Below are positions 1-8,590 of a DNA stretch of 64,000 nucleotides, piece by piece (the first letter of the stretch is position 1; every line of letters begins with the position of its first letter). The notes below the pieces were generated by a model, which made no database searches, was not told the DNA's origin, and saw nothing but the letters and a program-made list of their open reading frames with translations. The position numbers were made by a program, and so were the translations under genes. This DNA comes from Nocardioides litoris (lineage in GTDB: Bacteria > Actinomycetota > Actinomycetes > Propionibacteriales > Nocardioidaceae): assembly GCF_006346315.1 (NCBI RefSeq), contig NZ_VDMR01000003.1:62001-126000 (forward strand), in the 5' to 3' direction.

Positions 1-2
1 CG

Positions 3-332
3 ACCGCTCCCCCGCGCATCGGGGCGTTCGAGGCCCCGGCGCCGGTGCGGCTCGCCCAGAGGGCGCTGCTGACCGCGCGGGCGGCCAGCGTGCTGAGGCT
101 GACGCCGGTCGTCGACCAGATGATCACCCAGAACCTCGGGTGGGTGCCCTACACCCAGCTGGCCAACCTCACCGGACGCCCGGCGATGTCGGTGCCGCTG
201 CACTGGTCGCCCGCCGGCCTGCCCATCGGCTCCCAGCTCGTCGGACGCCTCGGCGCCGACGGCCTGCTGCTGCGGCTCGCCGCGCAGCTCGAGGAGGCCG
301 CGCCCTGGGCCGACCGGCGTCCCCCGCTCTGA
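3..332 (+). CDS. Amidase, C-terminal fragment (cut by window edge)
   Basis: The reading frame is open from the first bases of the window and stops at 332, so only the last ~109 residues of the protein are visible. The sequence with NLTGRPAMSVPL, then GLPIGSQLVGR and a closing LEEAAPW matches the C-terminal end of amidase-signature hydrolases, which cleave C-N amide bonds with a Ser-Ser-Lys triad. The triad itself lies upstream, outside the window, so activity and substrate cannot be judged. The family call rests on this conserved tail. The gene converges on the large phosphoesterase gene that ends at 354. Confidence 0.8.
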   Translation, partial: TAPPRIGAFEAPAPVRLAQRALLTARAASVLRLTPVVDQMITQNLGWVPYTQLANLTGRPAMSVPLHWSPAGLPIGSQLVGRLGADGLLLRLAAQLEEAAPWADRRPPL

Positions 333-353
333 GGGACGCCGGCCCGCTCCGGC

Positions 354-3300
354 TCAGCGGCGGCGGACCCGCACGACCACCTGGTCCTGGCTGGGCAGGA
401 CGGTGGCGGAGCCGGCGTAGCGCAGGGTGAAGGGGCGCCGCCCGGCCGGAGCGTCGACCCGGACCCGCAGCACGGCCCGGCCCCCGGCGAGCGGGGCCGA
501 GGCGACCTGCCGGCCGGCCCGCCACAGGCTGACCCGACCGGTCGGCACGCCCGCCGTCGACCGGACGGTCGCAGCGAACGCCACCCGGGCGCCGCGGCGC
601 ACCGCACCGGGCGTGGCCCGCACGGTCGTGGTCGACGCGACCCGCGGTGCCGGCCGGACGGTCAGCACCACGGAGGTGCGGGCCGCGGCGACCTGCGCGC
701 TGCCGAGGTAGTCGACGACGAGCCGGTGCGGCCCGCTCGCGAGCGTCGCGGGCAGCCCCACCAGCGCCGCGCCGTCGGTGAGCGTGCCCGTGCCGAGCAC
801 CCGGCCGGCCTCGCTGACCCGCACCTCACCGGTCGCGGGGACACCCTCGGCCCCGCTGTCGACCCGGACGGCCACGGTCGGCACCTGGCCCGCCGTGACG
901 CTCGGCGCCGCGGCGACGACCGACGAGGGCGCCGAGCCGACGGTCAGCGCGAAGGCCGACCGACCGTCGCCCACCCAGCCGCTGCCGGCGTACGACGCCA
1001 CGAGGTCGTGGCGACCCGGCGCGAGCCCGGCCGGCACGGTGACCCGGGCGAGCCCGTCGGTGACGGCGGCGGAGCCCAGGACCCGCTCGCCCTCGCGGAC
1101 GGTGACGGTGCCCTCGACCGGGTCGCCCGCGGTGGCGGGGCGCACGGTGACGGGGACGACGACGTCCTCGCCGTACGGCGCGGTGGCGTCGGCGGCGGTG
1201 ACGGTCGCGGCCGGTGCGGGCGCGGTGCGGAAGACCGCCGGCTCGGAGGCGGTGCGGCCGCCGCCGGCGCTGGTGGCACTGACGACCCAGCCGTACGTCG
1301 TGCCCGGGCGCAGGCCCGACCACGTCGTGGTGGCGGTGCCGCCGGAGGCGACCCTGCTGGTGCCCAGGTCCTCGCGCGGGACGAACGCGGCGACGTCGTC
1401 GGTGGTGAACGACGTGGTCCGGCTGGTCAGGTCGACCGGCAGCACCATGTCGTCCTCCGTGCCGTCGTAGCGGAGGTCCTCGTCGTGCTCGGTGGCGTCG
1501 AACTCCTCGAGGAACGGCGAGTAGGTGTCGACGACCATCTCGCCGCGGTCGACGTCGAACTGCAGCAGCCGCAGGAAGCTGGCCCCGAAGCGGAGGCGGT
1601 CGGTGGGCGCGTAGCCCCCGACCTCGGTGAGCCCGAGCCGGTCGGCGCTGACGGTGTAGAACTGGTAGTCGGCCAGCATCTCGACCACGTCGTGCGTCAC
1701 CGTCGCCCCGACGCCGGCCTTCACGTTGGTGCCGACGCCGTGCTCGTGGCCGGCCAGCACGAGGAACACGTTGGGGTTGGACTCCACGACCAGCTTGTAG
1801 AGCAGCGAGCCGTCGGGCGCGGCGAAGGCGGCACCGCGGCCGTCGGGGTTGGTCGAGGGCTTGAGGTAGTCGTGCGAGAGCAGGATGCCGTTGCGCTCGG
1901 GGAAGCGCCGGAACACCGACGCGGCCCAGTCGGCCTCCTCGCGGGTCACGCCGTAGGAGAGCCCGACGGCGACGAACTCCAGCCCGCCGGCGGAGAACAG
2001 GACGTAGTTGTTCTGGTTGTCGCCCTCCTTCCACGGCCCGCCGTAGGACGCCTGGCCCCACGCGTCGTCGGCCGCCTCGTAGCGGCCCGGCCCGTAGTAC
2101 TGGTTGTACGTCGAGGAGGGGCCGGTCTCGAGCCCGCGCTGGTTGTCGTGGTTGCCGGCGATGACCTGGTTGGGCACGCCGGCCCGGTCGAGGGTGCCCT
2201 GCAGCTCGCTGGTCACCTCGAACTCGCCCGTGACCTGCGCCTGCATCTCGGGCGTGGTCGGGGCGCCGATGTTGTTCTCGGTGATGTCGCCGGTGTGGGC
2301 GACGTAGGCGATCTTGCGGTCGCGGGCCTGCTCGGCGATCCACTCCGTCGTGGCGCCGTACGCCGCGCGCCACACGGCCCGCTCGGCCTCGGACTCCTGC
2401 TCGACCGCGCCCTCGGCGAGGTACTGGGTGTCGGTGAAGTGCACGAGCGAGAAGTCGTAGGTCGAGGGGTCGGCGAACCCGTCGGGGTTGCGGGGCTCGA
2501 GGTCGTCGGCGAAGGGGTCCTCGCCGGTCACGAGCACGTGCACCGCACCGCGGTCGACGTAGCGCGCGGGGGCGGGCGCGGTCAGGACGGTGTCGCCCTC
2601 GAGGGCCCCGCGGCTGCTCGCCAGCATGTCCCAGGCCCGGGTGGTGGCGTTCCACGCCCGCAGGGCGACGACCCGCTCCGGGTCGACGGTCCCGGTCCAG
2701 CGGAGCACGGGCGCGGTGGCGCCGGTGCCACCGACGCGGAGGTCGAAGCGCTGGAAGGTGACGTCGCGACCGGCGGGCGCCGCCAGCTCACCCGTGCCGA
2801 GCGGAGTCAGGGAGGACGCGTCGACCTGCTGCTCGCCCGCGACCTCGAGGGTCGTCGGCACGGCGGTGGCGGTGCCCTGGAAGCCGGCGGTCGGGACGAC
2901 CACGTCGGCGGCGGTGAACTGCGCGGTCACGTCACCGCCGCCGGGCACCGCCACGACGGCCGACAGGTCGGCGCTGCGAGCGACGTCGGTCGTGCCGGGG
3001 ACCGGCCGGAGGTCGGTGGGCGCGTCGGGGACGCCGGCGCTGGTGAAGCGGATGCGGCGGGTCGCCCGGTTGCCGAGGGCGTCGACCGCGTCGACGGTGA
3101 TCTCGTGCGGCCCGGCGGCGAGGCCGGGCCCGACCGGGTCACCGGGGGCCAGCGGTTGCCCGTCGAGCAGCGTGGTCGGCGTCCCGGCGACGCCGGCGAG
3201 GTCGTCGAGGTCGAGGTCGAAGGCGACGGCAGAGGTGAGGCGCTGGCCCGTGGCCGGCACGCTGCCGGCCACGACGGGGGCGGTGTTGTCGGTGACCAGC

Positions 3301-5141
3301 GTCCGGGTCGCGGTGGCGCCCGAGCCCGAGGTGGCGCTGACCGTGTGGTCGCCGTCGGCCAGCTGGGCCGTCGGCACGTCGGCCCGCAGGCCCTGCGCCG
3401 GGGCGTCGACGTCGAAGACCAGGCCGACCCGCAGCGTGCCGGTGAAGCTGCTGCCGCAGCTGCCGTCGCCGATCGCGACCGGGACGGCCGCGCCGGCGGC
3501 GGTGACCGACCGGGTGGTCAGGCGGGCCGTGCCGGCGGCCGGGGCCAGCACGATGTCGGCCAGCGAGAAGTCGTCGAAGTTGTCGCCGCACTCCGAGGGG
3601 ATCGAGCCGGCGACGACCTCCACGACGTTGGTGCCGGGCAGCAGCCACTCGTTGGGGATCGCGAGGTCGGCGGTGACGCCGACGTGGTCGGCGAGGTCGT
3701 AGCGGTTGCCGTTGACCAGGACGTGGTTGTAGTAGCGCGCCTCGGTGCCGTTGCCGCCCACGAGGAAGCGAAGGTGCGCCTCGCCCGACCCCAGCGTCGG
3801 CAGGGTCCGCGCGGTCGGGGCGCCCTCGACGGAGAACGACAGGGCCGCCTCGGTCAGCCGGGTCGTGCTGCTGCCGCAGGTGCCGTCACCCATGGCGTAC
3901 GTCGCGGCGGCCGGGCCCGTGACGGTGCCGCCGTCGACGACGAGGGACACGGCGCTGAGGTCGAAGTCGTCGTGGTTGGCGCACAGGGTGGCGCCGGAGC
4001 CGCTGTTGATGTCGCCGGTGACGATGCGGACCTCGTTGGCCCCGGGCAGCAGGTAGTGGCGCGGCACCGGCACCGCGACCGTCTGGCTGACCCACTCGCC
4101 GCCGATCTCGACCCGGTGGCCGTTGACGAGGAGGTGGTTGTAGTAGCGAGCCTCGATCGAGTTGCTGCCGACGGTGAAGCGCACCTCGGCGTCCCCGGCG
4201 GCGAGCGTGGTCGTGGCGGGCGGCACTGCACCGTCGACGAGCAACGACGCCACCGAGCCCGACCCGGACGCGGACGTGGCCGCGGTGACGGTCTGGCGCC
4301 CGGCGACGAGGGTGCCGTCGACCGGGGAGACCCGGGGAGCGCCCTCCGGGGCGTTGTTGACGCGGACGGTGTGGGCGGTGGTCGCCCCCGACGCGGTGGT
4401 CGCGGCGATGCGGTGCCGGCCGTTGGGCAGGGTGCGGGTGTCGAGCTCGGCGGTCAGGCCGGTCGTGGCGCCGGGAGTGCCCATGGCGAAGAAGTGCAGG
4501 GTGGCGCTGGTGAGCAGGGCGGGGTTGGTGCCGCAGCTGCCGTCGCCCATCGCGTAGGTGTACTCGTTGTCCTCGCCGTCGGCCGTCTCGCCCAGCAGCT
4601 CCAGGCGCACCTCGGAGACGGTGAAGTCGTCGTTGTTGAGCCCGCAGCTGCTCTCGATGGCCCCGGTGCGGATCTCCACGACGTTGTCGCCGGTGCGCAG
4701 CGCGGTGTTGGGCACTTCGACGGTCACGCGCTCGGAGATGGCGTCGGTCAGCCCGATCCGGGTGCCGTTGACCAGCAGGTAGTTGCCGAAGCGGGTCTCG
4801 ATGGAGTTGTCGCCGACGTCGAAGGACAGCCGCGACGTGCCGGGCGTGGCCGTCGCCTCGAGCGGCTCGCCGTCGACGGTCAGCGCGGTGACCTCGTCGC
4901 CCGCGGTCGTCGCGTCGGAGGCCACGGTGACCGTGCCCTCCAGCCAGCGTCCGTCGGCCGGGACCAGGGTGGGTGGGGTCGGGTCGGTCACGGCCGCCGC
5001 CGGTGAGGCGGGAGCCGCGGGCACGGCGGGAGCGGGGGCTGCCGAGGCGGGCGGCACGGCGGTGGAGCCGAGGACCGTGGCCAGCACGGCCGTCACGGTC
5101 ACCGCCGCCGCGCGCCCGCGGGGGCGCCAGGGGTGCGTCAT
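354..5141 (-). CDS. Large secreted multidomain metallophosphoesterase
   Basis: The product has 1595 residues with an N-terminal secretion signal (Arg-rich start, hydrophobic stretch, Ala-Pro region to ~residue 50). Residues ~58-570 hold three similar modules, each with a LVNG-x-R motif, an S-x-C or L-C...DDF element and a GDG-S/T-CG motif. Ig-like segments follow. A calcineurin-type phosphoesterase domain spans ~900-1190, with FTDTQY, HTGD, GNHD, LLSHDY and GHEHG metal motifs; the first has Gln where DxH is usual. An FN3-like domain and three Ig-like repeats form the C-terminus (~1250-1595). It probably hydrolyses extracellular phosphoesters, but the substrate is unknown. The ATG at 5141 has a GGAG eight bases upstream. 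No sorting motif is seen. Confidence 0.88.
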   Translation of the reverse strand: MTHPWRPRGRAAAVTVTAVLATVLGSTAVPPASAAPAPAVPAAPASPAAAVTDPTPPTLVPADGRWLEGTVTVASDATTAGDEVTALTVDGEPLEATATPGTSRLSFDVGDNSIETRFGNYLLVNGTRIGLTDAISERVTVEVPNTALRTGDNVVEIRTGAIESSCGLNNDDFTVSEVRLELLGETADGEDNEYTYAMGDGSCGTNPALLTSATLHFFAMGTPGATTGLTAELDTRTLPNGRHRIAATTASGATTAHTVRVNNAPEGAPRVSPVDGTLVAGRQTVTAATSASGSGSVASLLVDGAVPPATTTLAAGDAEVRFTVGSNSIEARYYNHLLVNGHRVEIGGEWVSQTVAVPVPRHYLLPGANEVRIVTGDINSGSGATLCANHDDFDLSAVSLVVDGGTVTGPAAATYAMGDGTCGSSTTRLTEAALSFSVEGAPTARTLPTLGSGEAHLRFLVGGNGTEARYYNHVLVNGNRYDLADHVGVTADLAIPNEWLLPGTNVVEVVAGSIPSECGDNFDDFSLADIVLAPAAGTARLTTRSVTAAGAAVPVAIGDGSCGSSFTGTLRVGLVFDVDAPAQGLRADVPTAQLADGDHTVSATSGSGATATRTLVTDNTAPVVAGSVPATGQRLTSAVAFDLDLDDLAGVAGTPTTLLDGQPLAPGDPVGPGLAAGPHEITVDAVDALGNRATRRIRFTSAGVPDAPTDLRPVPGTTDVARSADLSAVVAVPGGGDVTAQFTAADVVVPTAGFQGTATAVPTTLEVAGEQQVDASSLTPLGTGELAAPAGRDVTFQRFDLRVGGTGATAPVLRWTGTVDPERVVALRAWNATTRAWDMLASSRGALEGDTVLTAPAPARYVDRGAVHVLVTGEDPFADDLEPRNPDGFADPSTYDFSLVHFTDTQYLAEGAVEQESEAERAVWRAAYGATTEWIAEQARDRKIAYVAHTGDITENNIGAPTTPEMQAQVTGEFEVTSELQGTLDRAGVPNQVIAGNHDNQRGLETGPSSTYNQYYGPGRYEAADDAWGQASYGGPWKEGDNQNNYVLFSAGGLEFVAVGLSYGVTREEADWAASVFRRFPERNGILLSHDYLKPSTNPDGRGAAFAAPDGSLLYKLVVESNPNVFLVLAGHEHGVGTNVKAGVGATVTHDVVEMLADYQFYTVSADRLGLTEVGGYAPTDRLRFGASFLRLLQFDVDRGEMVVDTYSPFLEEFDATEHDEDLRYDGTEDDMVLPVDLTSRTTSFTTDDVAAFVPREDLGTSRVASGGTATTTWSGLRPGTTYGWVVSATSAGGGRTASEPAVFRTAPAPAATVTAADATAPYGEDVVVPVTVRPATAGDPVEGTVTVREGERVLGSAAVTDGLARVTVPAGLAPGRHDLVASYAGSGWVGDGRSAFALTVGSAPSSVVAAAPSVTAGQVPTVAVRVDSGAEGVPATGEVRVSEAGRVLGTGTLTDGAALVGLPATLASGPHRLVVDYLGSAQVAAARTSVVLTVRPAPRVASTTTVRATPGAVRRGARVAFAATVRSTAGVPTGRVSLWRAGRQVASAPLAGGRAVLRVRVDAPAGRRPFTLRYAGSATVLPSQDQVVVRVRRR

Positions 5142-5176
5142 GGGGGTGTCTCCTGGTTCGGGGGTCGGGAGGGTCG

Positions 5177-5212
5177 GGTCAGGCGAGGAGGGTCGGTCAG
5201 GCGAGGAGGGTC
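5177..5212. repeat. 18-bp perfect tandem duplication at the end of the NicO gene
   Basis: The unit GGTCAGGCGAGGAGGGTC occurs twice back to back (5177-5194 and 5195-5212). The right copy contains the last codons and stop of the transporter gene; the left copy repeats the same stop just downstream. It looks like a recent slippage duplication that left the protein unchanged. Confidence 0.85.
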
Positions 5213-5991
5213 TGGGCGGACAGGACGGCGAGGGCGGCGCCGACGCCGGTGATGCCGACGGCGGTGACGAGGGGGCCGACGCGGGTCGCGACGGTGAGGG
5301 CGGGCCGCGACTCCGCGGCGCGGGCGATCCAGCCGGACCCGGCGAGCGCGACCAGCCCGACCCCCAGGAGCACGGCGGCCAGGCCGAGCCCGAACGCCAG
5401 CACGAGCACCAGGGCCAGGCCGCTCCGCCCGGTGAAGATGCCGGTCACCAGCAGCAGGAACGCCGTCGGCGACGGCGCCAGCCCACCCGAGACGCCGAGG
5501 AGCAGCACGCCCGGCCGGCTCGCCCCGTGCCCGTGGCCGTGGCCATGGCCGTGGCCGTGGCCGTGGCCGTGGCCGTGGCCGTGGCCGTGGCCGTGCCCGT
5601 GGCCGTGCCCGTGGCCGCGGTGGGCCCGCAGGTGGCGGCGCAGCAGCCACACGCCGGTCGCCACGACGAGCAGCCCGGCCACCAGGCGCAGGCCCGCCGT
5701 CAGCGCCTCGAGCCGCACCAGGTCGGAGAGCGAGAGGAAGGTCCAGGCCACGGCCAGCACGAGCACCGAGACGGTGTGCATGGCCGCGACCGACCCGGCC
5801 ATCCAGACCGCGTCGCGGGCCCGGCCGCCGCTGCCCACGAGGTAGGCCGCGGCCAGGCTCTTGCCGTGCCCGGGCCCCACGGCGTGCGCGGCACCGGCCA
5901 CGAACGCGACCAGCACGGCCAGCGGCACGAACCCCGGGTCGGTGACGAGCTCGGGGAGCCGCTCCCCCAGCGTCGCCGGGACGCCGGTCAC
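5197..5991 (-). CDS. NicO/RcnA-family nickel-cobalt transporter with (Gly-His)15 loop
   Basis: This 264-residue integral membrane protein has about six hydrophobic segments. Near residue 40 a GAAHAVGPGHGKSLAAAYLVG motif matches the HxxGPGHG hallmark of the NicO (HoxN/RcnA-like) nickel-cobalt permeases. The central cytoplasmic or periplasmic loop (residues ~126-155) is a run of fifteen Gly-His pairs, an extreme version of the His-rich metal loop of this family. Start is a GTG overlapping the stop of the upstream gene by four bases (GTGA), so the two are translationally coupled. Whether it imports or exports metal cannot be decided. Import could serve the nickel superoxide dismutase at 12.6 kb. 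Confidence 0.85.
   Translation of the reverse strand: MTGVPATLGERLPELVTDPGFVPLAVLVAFVAGAAHAVGPGHGKSLAAAYLVGSGGRARDAVWMAGSVAAMHTVSVLVLAVAWTFLSLSDLVRLEALTAGLRLVAGLLVVATGVWLLRRHLRAHRGHGHGHGHGHGHGHGHGHGHGHGHGHGHGHGASRPGVLLLGVSGGLAPSPTAFLLLVTGIFTGRSGLALVLVLAFGLGLAAVLLGVGLVALAGSGWIARAAESRPALTVATRVGPLVTAVGITGVGAALAVLSAQTLLA
5527..5616. repeat. 6-bp tandem repeat (15 units) encoding poly(Gly-His)
   Basis: Fifteen consecutive hexamers of the type GTGGCC occur on the plus strand, with one ATGGCC and three GTGCCC variants. On the coding (minus) strand they read Gly-His. All variants are synonymous, so the dipeptide repeat is kept at protein level while the DNA drifts slightly. Confidence 0.93.
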
Positions 5992-6755
5992 GCGACCGCC
6001 GTGGGCTCGGTGCGGCGCCCGCGCCGGCGCACCCAGAACGCCCCGCCGACCCCGGCCGCGCCGGCCAGGCCGAGCACGCCGCCCATCTGCAGGGCGGCCC
6101 CGGCGGCGCTGGACCGGGTCCCGCCGCCGGTTCCGTCGGCCAGCGCGAAGGCGTGGACCGGGTGCCCGGCGTCGTACGCCGCGCGCTGGCCGTCGGGACC
6201 GGTGGCCAGCGTCCGGTAGGCGGGGTGCAGGTCGGTGAGGGTGGTGACCTCGACCTCGGCCGCCCCGACGGGGGCGCCGGTCCCGCAGGCGAACAGCAGG
6301 TCGACCCCGTCGACGGCCAGGTCGGCCACGGGCGCGGTCCGCCCGGGGCAGCCCCGCCCGTCAGCGGTGACGCGCACGTGCCCGAGCAGGTAGCCCGACA
6401 GGGCGTCGGACCCGGCCAGCAGGTCGGCGTCCCCGGGCTCGGTCAGCACCGCGCCGTCGAGCAGCACCCGCTCGGCGGGCAGCAGGCCGAGGTGCTGGGC
6501 CAACGCGGTCAGGTCGTCGCCGGCCCCGGCCCGCCAGCGGACCCGGACCTCACCGTCGCCGGTGCCCGCGACCTCGACGGTCTGCGGGTCGCCGAACGGG
6601 TGGGCGGCGGCCGGCGGTGCGGCCAGGGTGGCGGCCGCGAGCCAGGCGACGAGGGCGGCCGCTGCGGCCACCAGGCCACGGCGCAGCAGGCCGCGGCGCA
6701 GCAGGGCGGGGCGCAGCAGGGCGGGGCGCAGCAGGGCGGGGTCGAGCAGGGACAC
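5988..6755 (-). CDS. Exported, membrane-anchored partner of the NicO transporter
   Basis: The 255-residue product begins at the GTG at 6755. This start excludes 19 unlikely upstream residues and gives a basic, Leu-rich signal peptide ending at PPAAAHPFG. The mature part (~200 residues) carries no recognised enzyme motif. A hydrophobic segment near the C-terminus (MGGVLGLAGAAGVGGAFWV) followed by RRRGRR anchors it with the bulk outside. Exported AHPFG-type proteins next to NicO/HupE-like transporters are common, and a role in metal delivery is inferred from this pairing only. The stop overlaps the transporter's start by four bases. Confidence 0.7.
   Translation of the reverse strand: MSLLDPALLRPALLRPALLRRGLLRRGLVAAAAALVAWLAAATLAAPPAAAHPFGDPQTVEVAGTGDGEVRVRWRAGAGDDLTALAQHLGLLPAERVLLDGAVLTEPGDADLLAGSDALSGYLLGHVRVTADGRGCPGRTAPVADLAVDGVDLLFACGTGAPVGAAEVEVTTLTDLHPAYRTLATGPDGQRAAYDAGHPVHAFALADGTGGGTRSSAAGAALQMGGVLGLAGAAGVGGAFWVRRRGRRTEPTAVA
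6681..6740. repeat. 15-bp tandem repeat inside the signal-peptide coding region
   Basis: Three perfect copies of GCGCAGCAGGGCGGG (6696-6740) follow one diverged copy (6681-6695). On the minus strand they encode LLRPA-type units near the N-terminus of the exported protein. They put extra arginines into the region before the hydrophobic core. Confidence 0.85.
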
Positions 6756-6875
6756 GATCGTGCTCCGAGGGGGTCGGTCGGCTGGGCCGACTTTCGACCG
6801 CGCGGCGTACACAACCCACCACCGGTGGCCGTCGCCCTCCTCCCGCCCGACCGTCGGCCGACCGTCAGGTGAACG

Positions 6876-7565
6876 TCAGGAGCGCGGCACGACCGGCCGC
6901 ACGGTCACCTCGGGGATCGTCGCGTCGGCGGGCAGGTCGAGCACGTGCAGCACCGTCTCGGCCACGGTGGCGGCGCTGATCCACCGCGACGCGTCGTAGG
7001 TGCGGCCCTCCTGCTCGTGCACCTTCTCCTGCATCGGGGTGACGGTGCGGCTGGGGAAGACCGTGGTGACCCGCACGCCGTGCTCGACCTCCTCGGCGCG
7101 CAGCGCGTCGGCGAAGGCGCGCAGGCCGAACTTCGACGCGGCGTACGCCGCCCACCCGGCGTTGGCGGTGAGCCCGGCCGAGGAGTTGACCAGCACCACG
7201 AGCCCGCGGGCCCGGCGCAGCGCGGGCAGCAGCGGACGGGTCAGGGCGGCGGGTGCGACGAGGTTGACCGCCAGGTGCTCCTGCATCGCCCCGACCGTCA
7301 GGTCGGCGACCGGCGCGAGGTCGACGACGCCGGCGACGTGGTGCAGGGAGTCGAGCCGGTCGAGGCCGGACAGGTCGAGGTCCTCGAGCGAGGCGGGGTC
7401 GGCGAGGTCGGCGACGAGGGTGCGGGCCCCTGCGTACCGCTCGGCCAGGGCGGCCGCCCGCTCGTCCGAGCGGGCCAGGAGCACCAGCTCGTCGCCGCGG
7501 GCGTGCAACCGGTCGGCCAGCGCCGCGCCGATGCCCGACCCGGCGCCGGTGACCAGGTGGCGCAT
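6876..7565 (-). CDS. Short-chain dehydrogenase/reductase (SDR)
   Basis: The protein has 229 residues, a usual length for classical SDR enzymes. The N-terminus LVTGAGSGIGAAL is the glycine-rich TGxxxGxG NAD(P) site, and a short D-L-A-D follows the second strand. The catalytic Ser (VNSSAG) and YxxxK (YAASKFG) are present. The substrate is not evident. The start ATG overlaps the stop of the upstream alcohol dehydrogenase gene by one base (TGATG), so the two are very likely co-translated. Confidence 0.9.
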   Translation of the reverse strand: MRHLVTGAGSGIGAALADRLHARGDELVLLARSDERAAALAERYAGARTLVADLADPASLEDLDLSGLDRLDSLHHVAGVVDLAPVADLTVGAMQEHLAVNLVAPAALTRPLLPALRRARGLVVLVNSSAGLTANAGWAAYAASKFGLRAFADALRAEEVEHGVRVTTVFPSRTVTPMQEKVHEQEGRTYDASRWISAATVAETVLHVLDLPADATIPEVTVRPVVPRS

Positions 7566-8533
7566 CAGGCGGTGAAGACGATCTTGCCGAACACGTCGCC
7601 GTCGGCCATGGCCGCGAAGCCCTCGCGGGCGTCGGTCAGCGCGACCTCGCGGTCGATGAGCGGCTTGGTCCCGGTGGCGTCGAGGAGCGTCACGAGCGAG
7701 GCCAGCTCGTCGCGGGTGCCCATGGTCGACCCGACGACCGAGAGCTGGAGGAAGAAGATGCGGGTCAGCTCGGCGTCGTCGAGCTTGGGGCCCGAGGTGG
7801 TGCCGGAGGTGACCAGGACGCCGCCGGGACGCAGCGAGCGGATCGAGTGCGACCAGGTCGCGCGGCCCACCGTCTCCATCACGCCGTCGACCTTGACCGG
7901 CAGCCGGGCACCGGACTCGAAGACCTCGTGGGCGCCGATCTCGAGCGCCTTGGCCCGCTTGGCCTCGTCGCGGGAGGTGGCCAGCACCCTCAGCCCGGCC
8001 GCGCGGGCCAGGATGATGCACGCGGTGGCCACGCCGCCGCCCGCGCCCTGCACGAGCACGGTGTCGCCGGCGGTCAGCCGGCCGCGGGTGAAGAGCATCC
8101 GGTAGGCGGTGAGCCAGGCGGTCGGCAGGCAGGCGGCCTCGGCGAAGGACAGCGAGGCGGGCTTGGGCACGACGTTGCGGCGCGGCACGGCGACCTTCTC
8201 GGCCAGGGTGCCCTGGTGGCGCTCGGAGAGCAGCGAGCGCCTCGGGTCGAGGGTCTCGTCGCCGGTCCACGCCGGGTCGCTGACGACGGCGTGCACGACG
8301 ACCTCGTTGCCGTCCTCGTCGAGGCCCGCGGCGTCGCAGCCGAGGATCATCGGCAGCTGCTCCTCCTTGAGCCCGACCCCCCGCAGCGACCACACGTCGT
8401 GGTGGTTGAGGGAGGCGGCCTTGACCGTGACCGTGGTCCACCCGTCGGGCACCTCGGGGTCGGGGCGCTCGCCGAGCACCAGGCCCTGCAGCGGGTCGTC
8501 GGGGTGGAAGGACTCGGCGTAGACGGCGAACAT
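7565..8533 (-). CDS. Zinc-independent alcohol dehydrogenase / quinone oxidoreductase (MDR family)
   Basis: The product is a 322-residue medium-chain dehydrogenase. It has the GroES-like N-terminal half (VKAASLNHHDVWSLRG, LGCDAAG) and a Rossmann half with VLVQGAGGGVATACIILARAAG. The four-Cys structural zinc motif is absent, which fits the zinc-independent quinone oxidoreductase group. It probably reduces an enone or quinone with NADPH; the true substrate is unknown. It is the first gene of a two-gene unit with the SDR downstream and is divergent from zwf. Confidence 0.88.
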   Translation of the reverse strand: MFAVYAESFHPDDPLQGLVLGERPDPEVPDGWTTVTVKAASLNHHDVWSLRGVGLKEEQLPMILGCDAAGLDEDGNEVVVHAVVSDPAWTGDETLDPRRSLLSERHQGTLAEKVAVPRRNVVPKPASLSFAEAACLPTAWLTAYRMLFTRGRLTAGDTVLVQGAGGGVATACIILARAAGLRVLATSRDEAKRAKALEIGAHEVFESGARLPVKVDGVMETVGRATWSHSIRSLRPGGVLVTSGTTSGPKLDDAELTRIFFLQLSVVGSTMGTRDELASLVTLLDATGTKPLIDREVALTDAREGFAAMADGDVFGKIVFTA

Positions 8534-8590
8534 GGCCCGACCGTACCGACGGGCGGCGCGCCCGGGGGGTGGGAGCCCTACGGTGGACCC

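Noticed and set aside
726-5006. A 1426-residue open frame on the plus strand
   Set aside because: It is antisense to the phosphoesterase gene; the protein is Gly/Arg/Val-rich with no motifs, a typical GC-rich shadow frame.
5527-5616. GTGGCC repeats as a non-coding microsatellite
   Set aside because: It is in frame within a clear NicO gene, and base changes are synonymous.
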